This document shows, piece after piece, positions 40,233 to 48,826 of a DNA stretch of 64,000 nucleotides. Origin of the DNA: Dactylosporangium vinaceum (GTDB lineage: Bacteria; Actinomycetota; Actinomycetes; Mycobacteriales; Micromonosporaceae); NCBI RefSeq assembly GCF_019904175.1, contig NZ_CP061913.1, forward strand, positions 8,866,001 through 8,930,000. Reading direction: 5' to 3'. The notes beneath the pieces are model-generated. The model was not told where the DNA came from and ran no database searches. It saw nothing but the letters and a program-made list of their open reading frames with translations. Made by a program: the position numbers and the translations under genes. Each line of letters opens with the position of its first letter. Positions within the stretch are counted from its first letter, which is position 1.

Positions 40233-41285
40233 ATGGCAGTCGATGCGTCAAGCGAACTCGCCCAGCGATTGACGAGCCTCAAGGAGGCCACCGGATGTAG
40301 CTACACCGAACTGGCGGGCCGGGCCGCGCTCAGCCGCTCGACCGTGCACCGCTACTGCTCCGGGGCGGCGGTGCCCCCGGACTTCGACACGGTCAGCCGG
40401 CTGGCCCGGGCCTGCGGCGCCGACCGGGGCGAGCTGCTGGACCTGCACCGGATGTGGGTGCTGGCCGCCGCGGCCCGGCCCACGACCGGGAAGCCGGCCG
40501 AGCCCGCGCCACCGCCCGAGCCCGCGCCCGCGCCACCGGTCGACCGGCCGCCGGCACCGCGCCGCCGGCACCGCCGCCTCCCGGACCGGGCCGCCGTCGC
40601 GATCTTCGCGCTGTTCGGCCTCATCGCGCTCAACGTGTTCGCCGGCTCCGGCGCCCCGCGGTCCGCCCGCGCGGACGCCGGGGCCGAGCTGAAGGCCACG
40701 GCCTGCGCCTCGGTGATCGCCCTGGGTGAGCACGGCGACTGCGTCCGGGAGATCCAGATCCTGCTGATCAAGAGCGGCACCGTGCTCACGGCCGACGCCA
40801 ACTTCGGCACCGAGACCCGCCGCCGGGTGGTCGCGTTCCAGGTGCTGGCCGGGCTGCCCCCGACCGGCCGGGTCGACGACGCCACCAGGAAGGCCCTGGT
40901 CTCCGGCCGGATCTCGATGCGGACCTGGTCCGAGGAGCAGGTCGAGCGGCGCATCCGCGAGGTGTTCCGCAACCCCCGGGCCGGCGACGAGGCGGTCCAC
41001 GTCGCCCGCTGCCGCTCACACCTGGACGCCCTCTGGGTCGGCCTGGACCCGGACGGCGGCTGGGGCGTGTTCCAGCTGACCGACGAGGTGCTGAGCAACT
41101 ACGACGGCACCCAGCGGGTCGCCCTGGACCCGGAGTGGAACATCCAGGCGGCCCACTGGATCTGGGCCGAGCACCGCGACTTCAGGGCCTGGCCGGTCTG
41201 CGCGGACGCCGCCCCGGCCACCCCGTTCGCGCCCCGAACCGCCCTGCGCGCCCCCGGCCGCCACCATCGACATCAGCGTTTGTAG
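40233..41285 (+). CDS. Membrane protein with cytoplasmic HTH and extracellular peptidoglycan-binding domain
   Basis: A 350-residue protein; ATG 40233 follows GGGGAAG. Residues 8-70 form a lambda-repressor-like HTH (LKEATGCSYTELAGRAALSRSTVHRYCSGAAVPPDFDTVSRLARACG). A Pro-rich segment leads to one membrane span (about 127-147, AVAIFALFGLIALNVFAGS). Outside, ACASVIALGEHGDCVREIQILLIKSGTVLTADANFGTETRRRVVAFQVLAGLPPTGRVDDATRKAL is a classical peptidoglycan-binding domain 1. The rest (about 240-335) looks like a small lysozyme or transglycosylase-like region without a certain catalytic residue. It may signal wall state to transcription, or the HTH may be structural. Its 3' end overlaps the convergent solute-binding gene by 13 bp. 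Confidence 0.8.
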   Translation: MAVDASSELAQRLTSLKEATGCSYTELAGRAALSRSTVHRYCSGAAVPPDFDTVSRLARACGADRGELLDLHRMWVLAAAARPTTGKPAEPAPPPEPAPAPPVDRPPAPRRRHRRLPDRAAVAIFALFGLIALNVFAGSGAPRSARADAGAELKATACASVIALGEHGDCVREIQILLIKSGTVLTADANFGTETRRRVVAFQVLAGLPPTGRVDDATRKALVSGRISMRTWSEEQVERRIREVFRNPRAGDEAVHVARCRSHLDALWVGLDPDGGWGVFQLTDEVLSNYDGTQRVALDPEWNIQAAHWIWAEHRDFRAWPVCADAAPATPFAPRTALRAPGRHHRHQRL

Positions 41286-42631
41286 CCCTTCAACGCCGCC
41301 TCCAGGCGGGGCTTGGCGTCGGCCGGGAGCTGGCCGCCGTCGGCCAGCGCCTGGCGCACGATCGCCCGGAACGTCTCCGAGAACAGGGCGTAGTGCGGGG
41401 TCACGGGCCGGGTGCGGGCGGTGCGGATGGCCTCCAGCAAGGTCGGGGCATACCGGTACAGCGCGACGACCTCGGCGTCGCGGTAGACGATCTCCCGGGT
41501 GGCCGCAAAGCCGCCCCGCTCGAACAGGATCTGCTGGCTGCGCTCGCTCGTCAGAAACTCGATGAGCTGCCGGGCCGCGTTCGGGTGGCGGCTGTGGGCG
41601 GAGACGGCGAGGTTCTGGCCGCCCAGTGCGCTCGGGCCCGGCAGGCGGGTGACCTCGAACTCCAGCGCGGGGCGGGTGTCGGCCGGCGGGGCGGCGGGGC
41701 CGGGGGTCGGGCCGGGAGCGGGGGCGACGGCGGGCGGGGGGTCAAGCGTGCGGTGGGCCACCGGCCAGTTGCGCATGAACAGGACCTTGCCCTCGGCGAA
41801 CGCCTGCGTGGCGGCCTGCTCGTCGAAGCCGGCCGACTCCGGGAGGATCACCTGCGGCGCCGAGCGGTTCAGGCCCTCGGCCAGGCGATGCAGGCCCTCC
41901 TGGGCCTCGGGCGAGTCGATGACGACACGGCCGCCGGCGTCGACCACGTCGCCGTTCGCGGCCCAGATCGCCTCCAGGGCGTTGACCGTCAGGCCCTCGT
42001 AGTCGGCCAGCTGGCCCGCGTAGCCGGCGGTCGGGCGGGTGCCGTCGGCGGTGAGGGCACCGAAGCCGGTCAGGACCGACTGGGACTGGGCGACCAGCTG
42101 CGGCCAGCTCGTCGGGGCGGTGCCGACGTAGTTGTCGCGGTAGTACAGCAGGCCGGCGTCGGTGTTGAACGGCAGCGCCCAGAGCTTGCCGTCGTAGCGG
42201 CACGTGTCCAGCGGGTGCTGGAGGAAGCCTGCCGGGTCGGCGTCGTCGAGCCGGCGGATGTACCCCTGCGAGGCGAACTCGGCCGTCCAGGTCACGTCGA
42301 GGTTGTAGATGTCGGCGTCGCCCTGCCCGCCGCCCTGGGCCCGGGCCACCATCTCGCTGCGCTGGGCATCGGCGACCGCGGCCAGCTCCTCGATCCGGGC
42401 CGGGTTGCGCGGATGCAGCGCGTTCCACTGGTCGACGAGCGCCTGGCGCTGGTGGCCGTAGCCGTCGTCGCGGCCGCTGAGGATGACCAGCTCGCCGTCC
42501 TCCGGCGCGTGGTCGTCGTGGAACCACGGCACCACGAACGCGTTGACCAGCAGGGCCAGCGCCGCACCCACCACGGCCGCGGCCAGCAGGGCCCGGTGGC
42601 GCTCGAGAAAGCGCGGTACTTTACGTGCCAT
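41273..42631 (-). CDS. Membrane-anchored extracellular solute-binding protein (family 1-like)
   Basis: A 452-residue protein with an uncleaved anchor (about 14-37) instead of a lipobox, then the periplasmic-binding fold: GELVILSGRDDGYGHQRQALVDQWNALHP, GDADIYNLDVTWTAEFASQGYIRRLDD, YDGKLWALPFNTDAGLLYYRDN and LFMRNWPVAH. These match sugar-type binding proteins, yet there is no permease or ATPase gene here. Its start lies 11 bp inside the end of the VWA fusion gene, so both are made together. It probably works as a ligand sensor or partner of the VWA protein rather than as a transporter component. Confidence 0.82.
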   Translation of the reverse strand: MARKVPRFLERHRALLAAAVVGAALALLVNAFVVPWFHDDHAPEDGELVILSGRDDGYGHQRQALVDQWNALHPRNPARIEELAAVADAQRSEMVARAQGGGQGDADIYNLDVTWTAEFASQGYIRRLDDADPAGFLQHPLDTCRYDGKLWALPFNTDAGLLYYRDNYVGTAPTSWPQLVAQSQSVLTGFGALTADGTRPTAGYAGQLADYEGLTVNALEAIWAANGDVVDAGGRVVIDSPEAQEGLHRLAEGLNRSAPQVILPESAGFDEQAATQAFAEGKVLFMRNWPVAHRTLDPPPAVAPAPGPTPGPAAPPADTRPALEFEVTRLPGPSALGGQNLAVSAHSRHPNAARQLIEFLTSERSQQILFERGGFAATREIVYRDAEVVALYRYAPTLLEAIRTARTRPVTPHYALFSETFRAIVRQALADGGQLPADAKPRLEAALKGYKR

Positions 42632-44648
42632 TGCCGGGCTCGCCTCCCCAGAGCAGGCCGAACAGGTCCTGCAGAATGTCGCCGATCGCGCCCGGATCGG
42701 CGTCGTAGCAGGCGCCGCCCGTGTGGGCGGTGATGTCCTTCAGCGCGAACGCGCCGCAGCTGGCCTCGCCGATCGCGATGACGAAGACCCGCACGCCCTT
42801 GCCGCGCACCTGGGCGTCGACGCTCGACGGGTCGGTGCCGCTGGTGTCGCTGCCGTCGGTGAGCACGACGAGGCCGGCGATCTGCTCGTCCTTGCCGGCC
42901 GCCGCGTCCCGCACGCCGTCGGCGATCGTGGGCAGGAGCGGCGTGTTGCCGGCCGGCCGCACCTGGCCGAGCGCGTCGATCGCCGCCTTCGCCCGCGGTA
43001 CCCCCGAAATCGGCACGTCGGCCCTTCCGAGCGGCACGATGTCGCGCGAGCCGGTGCCGCGCCCGTCGGCCGGAAACACGCGCAGACCGAACTCGTCGCG
43101 GCCGCTCATCAGGTCCAGGGCCCGCCCGACGCCCGACGCCGCGACCTCGTAGCGCGTCCGGCGCCCGTCGGCCAGGGTCTGCATCGAGCCGGAGACGTCG
43201 AGGGCCAGCAGGACCCGGCCGGGCCGCCGGGCCTGGGCGTAGCGCTGCAGCGTCGTCCTGATGAGGTCCCCCGGCGGCGGCCGGCGCTCGAACGCGATCC
43301 CGGCGTGGGCGCCGAACCGCTCCGTCAGCGGCTCGGCCACGTCGAACAGGGGCGGCGGCCGCAGCGCGGCCCGGACCAGCGCCCGCTTGCCCTCGTCGCG
43401 GCCCAGCCAGCCCTCCAGGTCCTTCGCCGCCGCCGTCGAGGGGGCCGCCGTGGTGTCCCAGCCCAGCCGGGCGAGGGGGTGATCGGCGCCCGCGGTGTCG
43501 GTCGGATAGAACGCCACCAGGCTCGCCTCGCTGCCCGGCCGCCCCTGGTCGAAGCCACAATCCAAGCCTTGGTTGTACCGCACCAGCGCCTGCTCGGTCG
43601 TGAGGACGGCCGCCCGGTGCGGGTCCTCGGCGCGCTTGCGGCACAGCAGCTCGGTGCTGTCGCCGAGGGGGAAGCCGCCCGCGTCGAGCGAGCGCTCGAT
43701 GCGCTGCTCCACGGTGCGCGCGGCCGGGCCGTCGACGTGCGTGCGGTCATAGAGCACCGTCGTGGCCAGGGCGCCGGCCCCCGACACCGACGGGTCGGGC
43801 CGCAGCACGTCCCAGCCGCGCCGCGTCACCTCGTCCCACAGCTGCTTCCAGGTCAGGTCCTCGCGCCGGTCGGCCAGGTCGCCGGGCACCGCGGCGGCCG
43901 GGACGCCGAGCACGATCGGGGACGCGGCGATGATCCGCTGCTCGGCGATCGGCACGGGCACCGCGAACTTCGCGGCCGCGTCCCGGGCGGCGTCGATGTC
44001 GGCGGTGGAGTCCGGCAGCCACACGTCCGGGCGGGGGCCGATCTGGCCGAGGGCGTCGTTTGACCAGCCGGAGCCGATGGCGTCGCGGGCGTCGGCCGGG
44101 CGGGCCGCGTAGACGTACAGCTCGGCCGTCGGGCAGCCGTGGTTGGCCGCGGCCGTGGCCGATTCGTAGGCGTCGGCGAGCTGCCGTACCGCATCCAGCT
44201 GCTCCTGTGACGTGAGCACCCGCACGCCGGCCGGCCGGGGGCAGCCGTGGATCCAGCGCTCGAAGGAGTCGATCGCCGGCTTGACGGCGTACCCGGCGGC
44301 CAGCGCGACCAGGCACAGCACGCCGACGAAGAGGGCCCGCCACCGCAGGATCGACCGGAACTTCCCCAGGACCTGGCCGAACCACTGCAGCAGCGACTCG
44401 AACAGCCCGGCCGCGAAGAGGCCGCCGAGCCCGCCGATCAGCGAGCCGCCGATGAGCATCGCCCACCGCGCGAACGAGGCGGGCTGGCCGGTGGAGAGCT
44501 GCTGCAGCGAGATCCCGGCCCCGGTGAACAGCGCGACCAGGATCGACACGATGGGCCGCGCCGTTTCGCGTCCGTTGCCGCCGTTACCGTTGCCGTTGCC
44601 GCTACTGCTGCCGTTGCTGCTGGTGTCCGTGTCCCCCGTGTCGATCAT
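42621..44648 (-). CDS. Membrane protein with substrate-binding and VWA domains
   Basis: A 675-residue protein. A Ser/Gly/Asn-rich N-terminal tail is followed by about three membrane spans (about 34-125). Residues 140-440 are a periplasmic-binding-type domain (RVLTSQEQLDAVRQLADAYESATA, DVWLPDSTADID, AASPIVLGVPA, WKQLWDEV). The VWA domain (about 475-675) has the MIDAS motif DVSGSMQ, a Thr in NTPLLPT and the Asp of LTDGSD, so it should bind a divalent cation. The name 'substrate-binding and VWA domain-containing protein' describes such genes; function is unknown. It is coupled to the second solute-binding gene and divergent from a PfkB kinase. Confidence 0.85.
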   Translation of the reverse strand: MIDTGDTDTSSNGSSSGNGNGNGGNGRETARPIVSILVALFTGAGISLQQLSTGQPASFARWAMLIGGSLIGGLGGLFAAGLFESLLQWFGQVLGKFRSILRWRALFVGVLCLVALAAGYAVKPAIDSFERWIHGCPRPAGVRVLTSQEQLDAVRQLADAYESATAAANHGCPTAELYVYAARPADARDAIGSGWSNDALGQIGPRPDVWLPDSTADIDAARDAAAKFAVPVPIAEQRIIAASPIVLGVPAAAVPGDLADRREDLTWKQLWDEVTRRGWDVLRPDPSVSGAGALATTVLYDRTHVDGPAARTVEQRIERSLDAGGFPLGDSTELLCRKRAEDPHRAAVLTTEQALVRYNQGLDCGFDQGRPGSEASLVAFYPTDTAGADHPLARLGWDTTAAPSTAAAKDLEGWLGRDEGKRALVRAALRPPPLFDVAEPLTERFGAHAGIAFERRPPPGDLIRTTLQRYAQARRPGRVLLALDVSGSMQTLADGRRTRYEVAASGVGRALDLMSGRDEFGLRVFPADGRGTGSRDIVPLGRADVPISGVPRAKAAIDALGQVRPAGNTPLLPTIADGVRDAAAGKDEQIAGLVVLTDGSDTSGTDPSSVDAQVRGKGVRVFVIAIGEASCGAFALKDITAHTGGACYDADPGAIGDILQDLFGLLWGGEPGNGT

Positions 44649-44730
44649 GCCGGCGGCGCACCCCCTGGCGGTAGGGTTGTCGTTCTATCATCCCTCTCGA
44701 TGGCCACTCCTGCCGAATATGCTCGGCGGC

Positions 44731-45651
44731 ATGATCGAGTTTGACGTGCTGGTGCTCGGAGGCGCCGGGATCGACACCATCGTGCGGGTGCCCGACTTCA
44801 CGATCCCGCCGGGCGACAGCACCCCCGTGCCGCCGATCCACGACTACGTCGCCCACTCGGGCAACGGCGTGGCGCTGGGGCTGCACGCGCTGGGCCGGCG
44901 GACGCGGTTCGCCGACGCGCTCGGCGACGACGCGCAGGGTGAGCTGATCCGCTCGCGGTACCGGCAGACGGGCCTCGACTTCGTCGCGCACCCGGCGCCG
45001 TACGGCACCCCGCGCAGCGTCAACCTCGTCGACGCGGCCGGCCGCCGGTTCTCGTTCTTCGACGGGCGCTACCCGGCCGGGTACGCCTACCCCGAGGACT
45101 TCTACCTGCCGCTCGTCGAGCGGGCCGCCCACGTCCACGTCGCCACCCAGCGCACGCCGGCCGTCTGGGCCCGGGCCCGCGCGCTGGGCATCACCACCTC
45201 CACCGACGTCCACACGTGGAACGGCACCGACGACTGGGCGTGGCCGATGGCGGGCGAGGCGGACCTGGTGTTCCTGTCGGCGGCGGCGGTACCCGACCGG
45301 ATCGACGACGTCATGCGGCGCATCCTGGCCGAGGGCCGGGCGTCGATGGTGGTCGCCACCGAGGGCGCGCACGGCAGCCGCGTGCGCACCGCAGCGGCGG
45401 CGGTCCGCTTTCCGGTCGTGCCGCTGGCCGGCCCCGCCCTCGACTCCAACGGCGCCGGCGACGCCTACAGCACCGCGTTCATGAGCCGGTGGCTGCAGGG
45501 GCGCCCGGTGCCGGAGTGCGCGCTGGCCGGTGCCGTGTCCGGGGCGTTCGCCTGCGGGTTCGCCGGCACGCACGAGCGGTTGATCACGGAGGCGGAGCTG
45601 GCGGCCGGGATCGCCGATGTGCAGCATTCGTGGAGGGCCCTGTCGGATTGA
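44731..45651 (+). CDS. PfkB-family carbohydrate kinase
   Basis: A 306-residue cytosolic sugar kinase. The N-terminal VLVLGGAGIDTIVRV and HSGNGVALGLHALGRRTRFADALGDDAQG are the first PfkB signature region, and LDSNGAGDAYSTAFMSRWL is the second, with catalytic base Asp244 in the anion hole GAGD. It phosphorylates a sugar or nucleoside hydroxyl with ATP; the DSNGAGD variant and the context do not define the substrate. ATG 44731 is chosen over a much longer frame reaching back into the divergent VWA gene. It precedes a SanA/YdcF gene by about 24 bp. Confidence 0.9.
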   Translation: MIEFDVLVLGGAGIDTIVRVPDFTIPPGDSTPVPPIHDYVAHSGNGVALGLHALGRRTRFADALGDDAQGELIRSRYRQTGLDFVAHPAPYGTPRSVNLVDAAGRRFSFFDGRYPAGYAYPEDFYLPLVERAAHVHVATQRTPAVWARARALGITTSTDVHTWNGTDDWAWPMAGEADLVFLSAAAVPDRIDDVMRRILAEGRASMVVATEGAHGSRVRTAAAAVRFPVVPLAGPALDSNGAGDAYSTAFMSRWLQGRPVPECALAGAVSGAFACGFAGTHERLITEAELAAGIADVQHSWRALSD

Positions 45652-45675
45652 CGTCGTAGCGTTGAGAATTCGCTG

Positions 45676-46365
45676 GTGAACGCCATCCTCGGGGGCATGT
45701 ACCAGACCTGGCTGCGGCGCGTGGTGAAGCTCGGCATCGCGATGGCGATGGCGGGCGGCCTGGTGACGGCCGAGGCGTCCATGTGGCTGCAGTCGGCGTC
45801 GCGCGACTACGTGTACGGCGTCGACGACGTGCCGGAGGCGCCTGTCGCGCTGGTCCTGGGCGCGCAGGTGTACGACGACGGCAGCCCGTCGCCGTTCCTG
45901 GCCGCGCGGCTGGAGATCGCCCGGCAGCTGTACGCGGCCGGCAAGGTCAAGGCGATCCTGGTCTCCGGCGACCACATGGACTGGGGCTACGACGAGCCGG
46001 GTGCCATGTGGCTGTGGCTCAACGACCGGGGCGTGCCGGCCGGGCGGATCATCGAGGACCACGCGGGCTTCGACACGTACGACTCCTGCGCCCGGGCGAA
46101 GCGCGTCTTCGGCGTCGACCGGCTGATCGTCGTGTCACAGGCGTTCCACGTGCCGCGGGCCGTCGCACTCTGCCGCCACCTCGGCGTCGACGCGGTAGGC
46201 GTGGGCGACACGACGATGGCCCGGTTCCACGCGCCGTGGTGGCAGGCGTCGCTGCGCGAGTACGGCGCCGCCGACAAGGCGGCGTTCGACGTGCTCAGCG
46301 GCCGCGACCCGGTGTTCCTGGGCCGGCCCGAGACAGGCGTGCAGGACGCGCTGCTGCAGGGCTGA
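45676..46365 (+). CDS. SanA/YdcF-like (DUF218) membrane protein
   Basis: A 229-residue protein (GTG start; ATG 45697 is an alternative). One N-terminal membrane helix (about 16-36), then a DUF218 domain: VALVLGAQVYDDGSPSPFLAARLEIARQLYAAG, ILVSGDHMDWGYDEPGAMWLWL, GFDTYDSCARAKRVFGV and LIVVSQAFHVPRAVALCRHLGVDAVGV. In other bacteria SanA affects envelope permeability to vancomycin, and members bind nucleotide-like or lipid-linked ligands. The role here is assumed to be envelope integrity. It is probably co-transcribed with the PfkB gene and nitronate monooxygenase gene. Confidence 0.88.
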   Translation: MNAILGGMYQTWLRRVVKLGIAMAMAGGLVTAEASMWLQSASRDYVYGVDDVPEAPVALVLGAQVYDDGSPSPFLAARLEIARQLYAAGKVKAILVSGDHMDWGYDEPGAMWLWLNDRGVPAGRIIEDHAGFDTYDSCARAKRVFGVDRLIVVSQAFHVPRAVALCRHLGVDAVGVGDTTMARFHAPWWQASLREYGAADKAAFDVLSGRDPVFLGRPETGVQDALLQG

Positions 46366-46377
46366 GAGAATGCGGCG

Positions 46378-47388
46378 ATGAGCGCGCTGCTGGGAGTGTC
46401 GTCGCCGGTCCTCGCCGCGCCGATGGCCGGAGGTCCGTCGACGCCGTCGCTCGTCCTGGCCGCAGCCCGCGCCGGCTCTCTCGGCTTCCTGGCCGCCGGC
46501 TACCGCACGGCCGCGGACCTGGCCGCCCAGCTCGACCAGGTCCGGGGCGCCTTCGGCGTCAACGTGTTCGCGCCCAACCCGGTGCCGGTGGACCCCGAGG
46601 CGTTCCGGCGCTACGCGCGGGAGCTGCAGCCCGAGGCCGATGCGTTCGGGCTCGACCTGGCCGGCGCCGCGCCCGTCGAGAACGACGACGACTGGGCGGC
46701 GAAGATCGACCTGCTGCTCGCCCGGCCGGTGCCGGTGGTGTCGTTCACGTTCGCCCTGCCGCCCGCGGCGACCGTCGCCGCGCTGCGCCGGACCGGCAGC
46801 GTGGTCCTGCAGACAGTGACGTCCACTGTGGAGGCTCGGGGGGCGGCGCTCGTCGGCGTGGACGGCCTGATCGTGCAGTCCTGCGCGGCCGGGGCCCACT
46901 CGGGCACGTTCACGCCCGCCGAGCTTCCCGCCGATCGCGATCTGGCCGATGTGGTACGTGCGGTGGGCGCCGTCGTCGACCTCCCGCTGATCGCGGCCGG
47001 CGGCATCGGCACCCCGGCCGACGTCACCGCGGCTCTTGCCGCCGGGGCGCAGCACGTCATGGTCGGCACCGCGCTGCTGCGCACCGACGAGAGCGGCGCC
47101 GGCGCGGTCCACCGGGCGGCCCTGGCGGCCGGAGCCGGCGAGACCGTCCTGACCCGCGCGTTCAGCGGCCGCCCGGCCAGAGCGCTGCGCAACGGCTTCG
47201 TTGACCGGCACCACGCCTCGGCCCCGTCCGGCTACCCGGCCGTACACCACCTGACCACCCCGCTGCGCCGGGCCGCCGCGCAGGCCGGCGACGCCGACCG
47301 GGTCAACCTGTGGGCCGGCACCGGTTTCCGCCACGCCCGCACCGGCCCGGCCGCCGCCGCCCTCGACCACCTGGCCGGGAAGGCCTAA
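46378..47388 (+). CDS. Nitronate monooxygenase (2-nitropropane dioxygenase family)
   Basis: A 336-residue FMN enzyme of the TIM-barrel type that oxidises alkyl nitronates. VLAAPMAGGPSTPSLVLAAARAGSLGFLAAGY is the N-terminal flavin-binding stretch. IVQSCAAGAHSGTF holds the catalytic His174. IAAGGIGTPADVTAALAAGAQHVMVGTALLRTDES is the phosphate-binding site for FMN. It lies 12 bp after the SanA-like gene, likely in one operon, and converges on the XRE regulator with a 4-bp overlap. Detoxification of propionate 3-nitronate is the usual role in this class. Confidence 0.93.
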   Translation: MSALLGVSSPVLAAPMAGGPSTPSLVLAAARAGSLGFLAAGYRTAADLAAQLDQVRGAFGVNVFAPNPVPVDPEAFRRYARELQPEADAFGLDLAGAAPVENDDDWAAKIDLLLARPVPVVSFTFALPPAATVAALRRTGSVVLQTVTSTVEARGAALVGVDGLIVQSCAAGAHSGTFTPAELPADRDLADVVRAVGAVVDLPLIAAGGIGTPADVTAALAAGAQHVMVGTALLRTDESGAGAVHRAALAAGAGETVLTRAFSGRPARALRNGFVDRHHASAPSGYPAVHHLTTPLRRAAAQAGDADRVNLWAGTGFRHARTGPAAAALDHLAGKA

Positions 47389-48245
47389 CCGCGCCGGGTG
47401 GCGTGCAGTGAGGCCAGCAGCGCCAGCCGCTCGGCGTCGGGCGAGCCCGGCTCGGCGGTGTAGACGAGCATGACCGGCCCCGGGTTGCCGGGCAGCGGGT
47501 ACGTGTCCCAGTCCAGCGTCATGTCGCCCACCTCGTGGTGGCGGAACACCTTCGTCCCGTGCACCTCCTCGGCCACGTCGTGCCGCGCCCACAGCCGCCG
47601 GAAGTCGGCACTGCCGATGCTGAGCCGCCCGATGATCGCCGTCGCCCGCGGATGCGTCGGATCGGCCGCCACCGCGGCCCGCATCATGCCGATGTACTGG
47701 ACGGCCATCTCCTCCCAGTCGGCACACCGCAGCGGCGAGCCCGGATCACTGAAGATCACCGTCAGCATGTTCCGCTCCTCGGGCGGCAGCGCCGCCGGGT
47801 CCCCGAACAGCGCCTCGGCCATGCAGTTGTACGCGAGCACGTCCAGGTGCCGGCCCAGCACCATCGCCGGCGTGTGCATGACGTGCAACAGCCGCCGGGT
47901 GCTGCCCGGCACCTCCTCGGGCGCCCGCCGCGCCGGCCGCACCGGCACCGGCCGCCGGGCCGCCCGCGCCAGCGCGAACAGATGCCGCCGCTCCGCGTCG
48001 TCCAGGTCGAGCGCTCCGGCGATGGCGTCGAGCACGTCGTCCGACGGCCGCACCTCCCGCCCCTGCTCCATCCGCTGGTAGTAGTCGGTGCTCAACCCGG
48101 CGAGCAGCGCCAGCTCCTCCCGCCGCAGCCCGGCCACCTTGCGCCGCCCACCCGGCTCGAGCCCGACGTCCTGCGGCCGCAGCTGACTGCGCCGGGCCCG
48201 GAGGAACTCGCCGAGCTCCTGCGCATACGGGTGATCGCTCGCCAT
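47385..48245 (-). CDS. XRE-family regulator with MmyB-like ligand domain
   Basis: A 286-residue protein starting MASDHPYAQELGEFLRARRSQL. The HTH is KVAGLRREELALLAGLSTDYYQRMEQGREVRPSDDVLDAIAGAL. From about 100 the protein has the MmyB-type ligand-binding domain (TPAMVLGRHLDVLAYNCMAEALFGD, LRCADWEEMAVQYIGMMRAAVAADP), a PAS-like fold known from methylenomycin regulator MmyB, which may bind fatty acids. The C-terminus is DWDTYPLPGNPGPVMLVYTAEPGSPDAERLALL. Such regulators often sit beside an oxidoreductase they control; here nitronate monooxygenase is convergent. Confidence 0.92.
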   Translation of the reverse strand: MASDHPYAQELGEFLRARRSQLRPQDVGLEPGGRRKVAGLRREELALLAGLSTDYYQRMEQGREVRPSDDVLDAIAGALDLDDAERRHLFALARAARRPVPVRPARRAPEEVPGSTRRLLHVMHTPAMVLGRHLDVLAYNCMAEALFGDPAALPPEERNMLTVIFSDPGSPLRCADWEEMAVQYIGMMRAAVAADPTHPRATAIIGRLSIGSADFRRLWARHDVAEEVHGTKVFRHHEVGDMTLDWDTYPLPGNPGPVMLVYTAEPGSPDAERLALLASLHATRRG

Positions 48246-48481
48246 GCCCCAAGTGTGCCCGGCCCCGCCCGAGCTCAGGGTAGGTCCCACAAACCCAGCC
48301 AACGCCGGGCCGCGAAGCCTTGCCGATGACCGCAGTGCGCAGCCGGCCGCCGGCGTGCCCGTCGATGTCAACCATCAGGCACCGGTCTCGCCGTTGTGCG
48401 TCCGTATCGGTGGACGACATCCCGACGCGGCGGGCCGGCTCCCGCCCGGCGCCCAGCCTGCCGGGAGGCCGCACCACGGGA

Positions 48482-48826
48482 CTACAGACGCTGGCGGCCG
48501 TTACGGTCGGAGCGAGCGGCCGGGCGCGCGGCGCCCGGCGTCGACACTTCACGGCCGGCCGCGTAGGCCCGGTCGATGGGCGGCGGTGGAGACTCGCGCC
48601 ATGTGTCGCCGAGCTCGCCGGCGCCGGGCGGCTCCACCGGCATGTCAGCAAACATGCGCAGCAGAATCCGCTGGGTCCGACCATCTTCGCGGATCTTCTC
48701 GCGCTTGGTCTTCTCGTGCTCCCTGACCCATTCACGAACAGCAAGCCACAGTCCGCGAACGGCCAGCCAGAGCCCGCCGCCCGCGAATGCGGTCGTCACC
48801 AAGGGCGCGAGCTCGGAAAAGTTCAC
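48482..48826 (-). CDS. Small single-span membrane protein
   Basis: A 114-residue protein starting at GTG 48826. One hydrophobic helix (about 7-30, LAPLVTTAFAGGGLWLAVRGLWLAV), followed by a strongly charged helix REWVREHEKTKREKIREDGRTQR and a Pro-rich, disordered tail. The layout resembles small phage-holin-like or envelope-associated proteins but no family is recognised. The opposite-strand frames in this stretch are Arg-rich shadows. Expression is uncertain. Confidence 0.5.
   Translation of the reverse strand: MNFSELAPLVTTAFAGGGLWLAVRGLWLAVREWVREHEKTKREKIREDGRTQRILLRMFADMPVEPPGAGELGDTWRESPPPPIDRAYAAGREVSTPGAARPAARSDRNGRQRL

Noticed and set aside
41273..44648. Reading the solute-binding genes as part of an ABC sugar importer
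   Set aside because: No permease or ATPase gene adjoins; membrane anchors replace lipoboxes; one copy carries a VWA domain.
48244..48726. Plus-strand 160-codon frame after the XRE gene
   Set aside because: Arg/Pro-rich composition and overlap with the better minus-strand membrane protein frame; no start signal.
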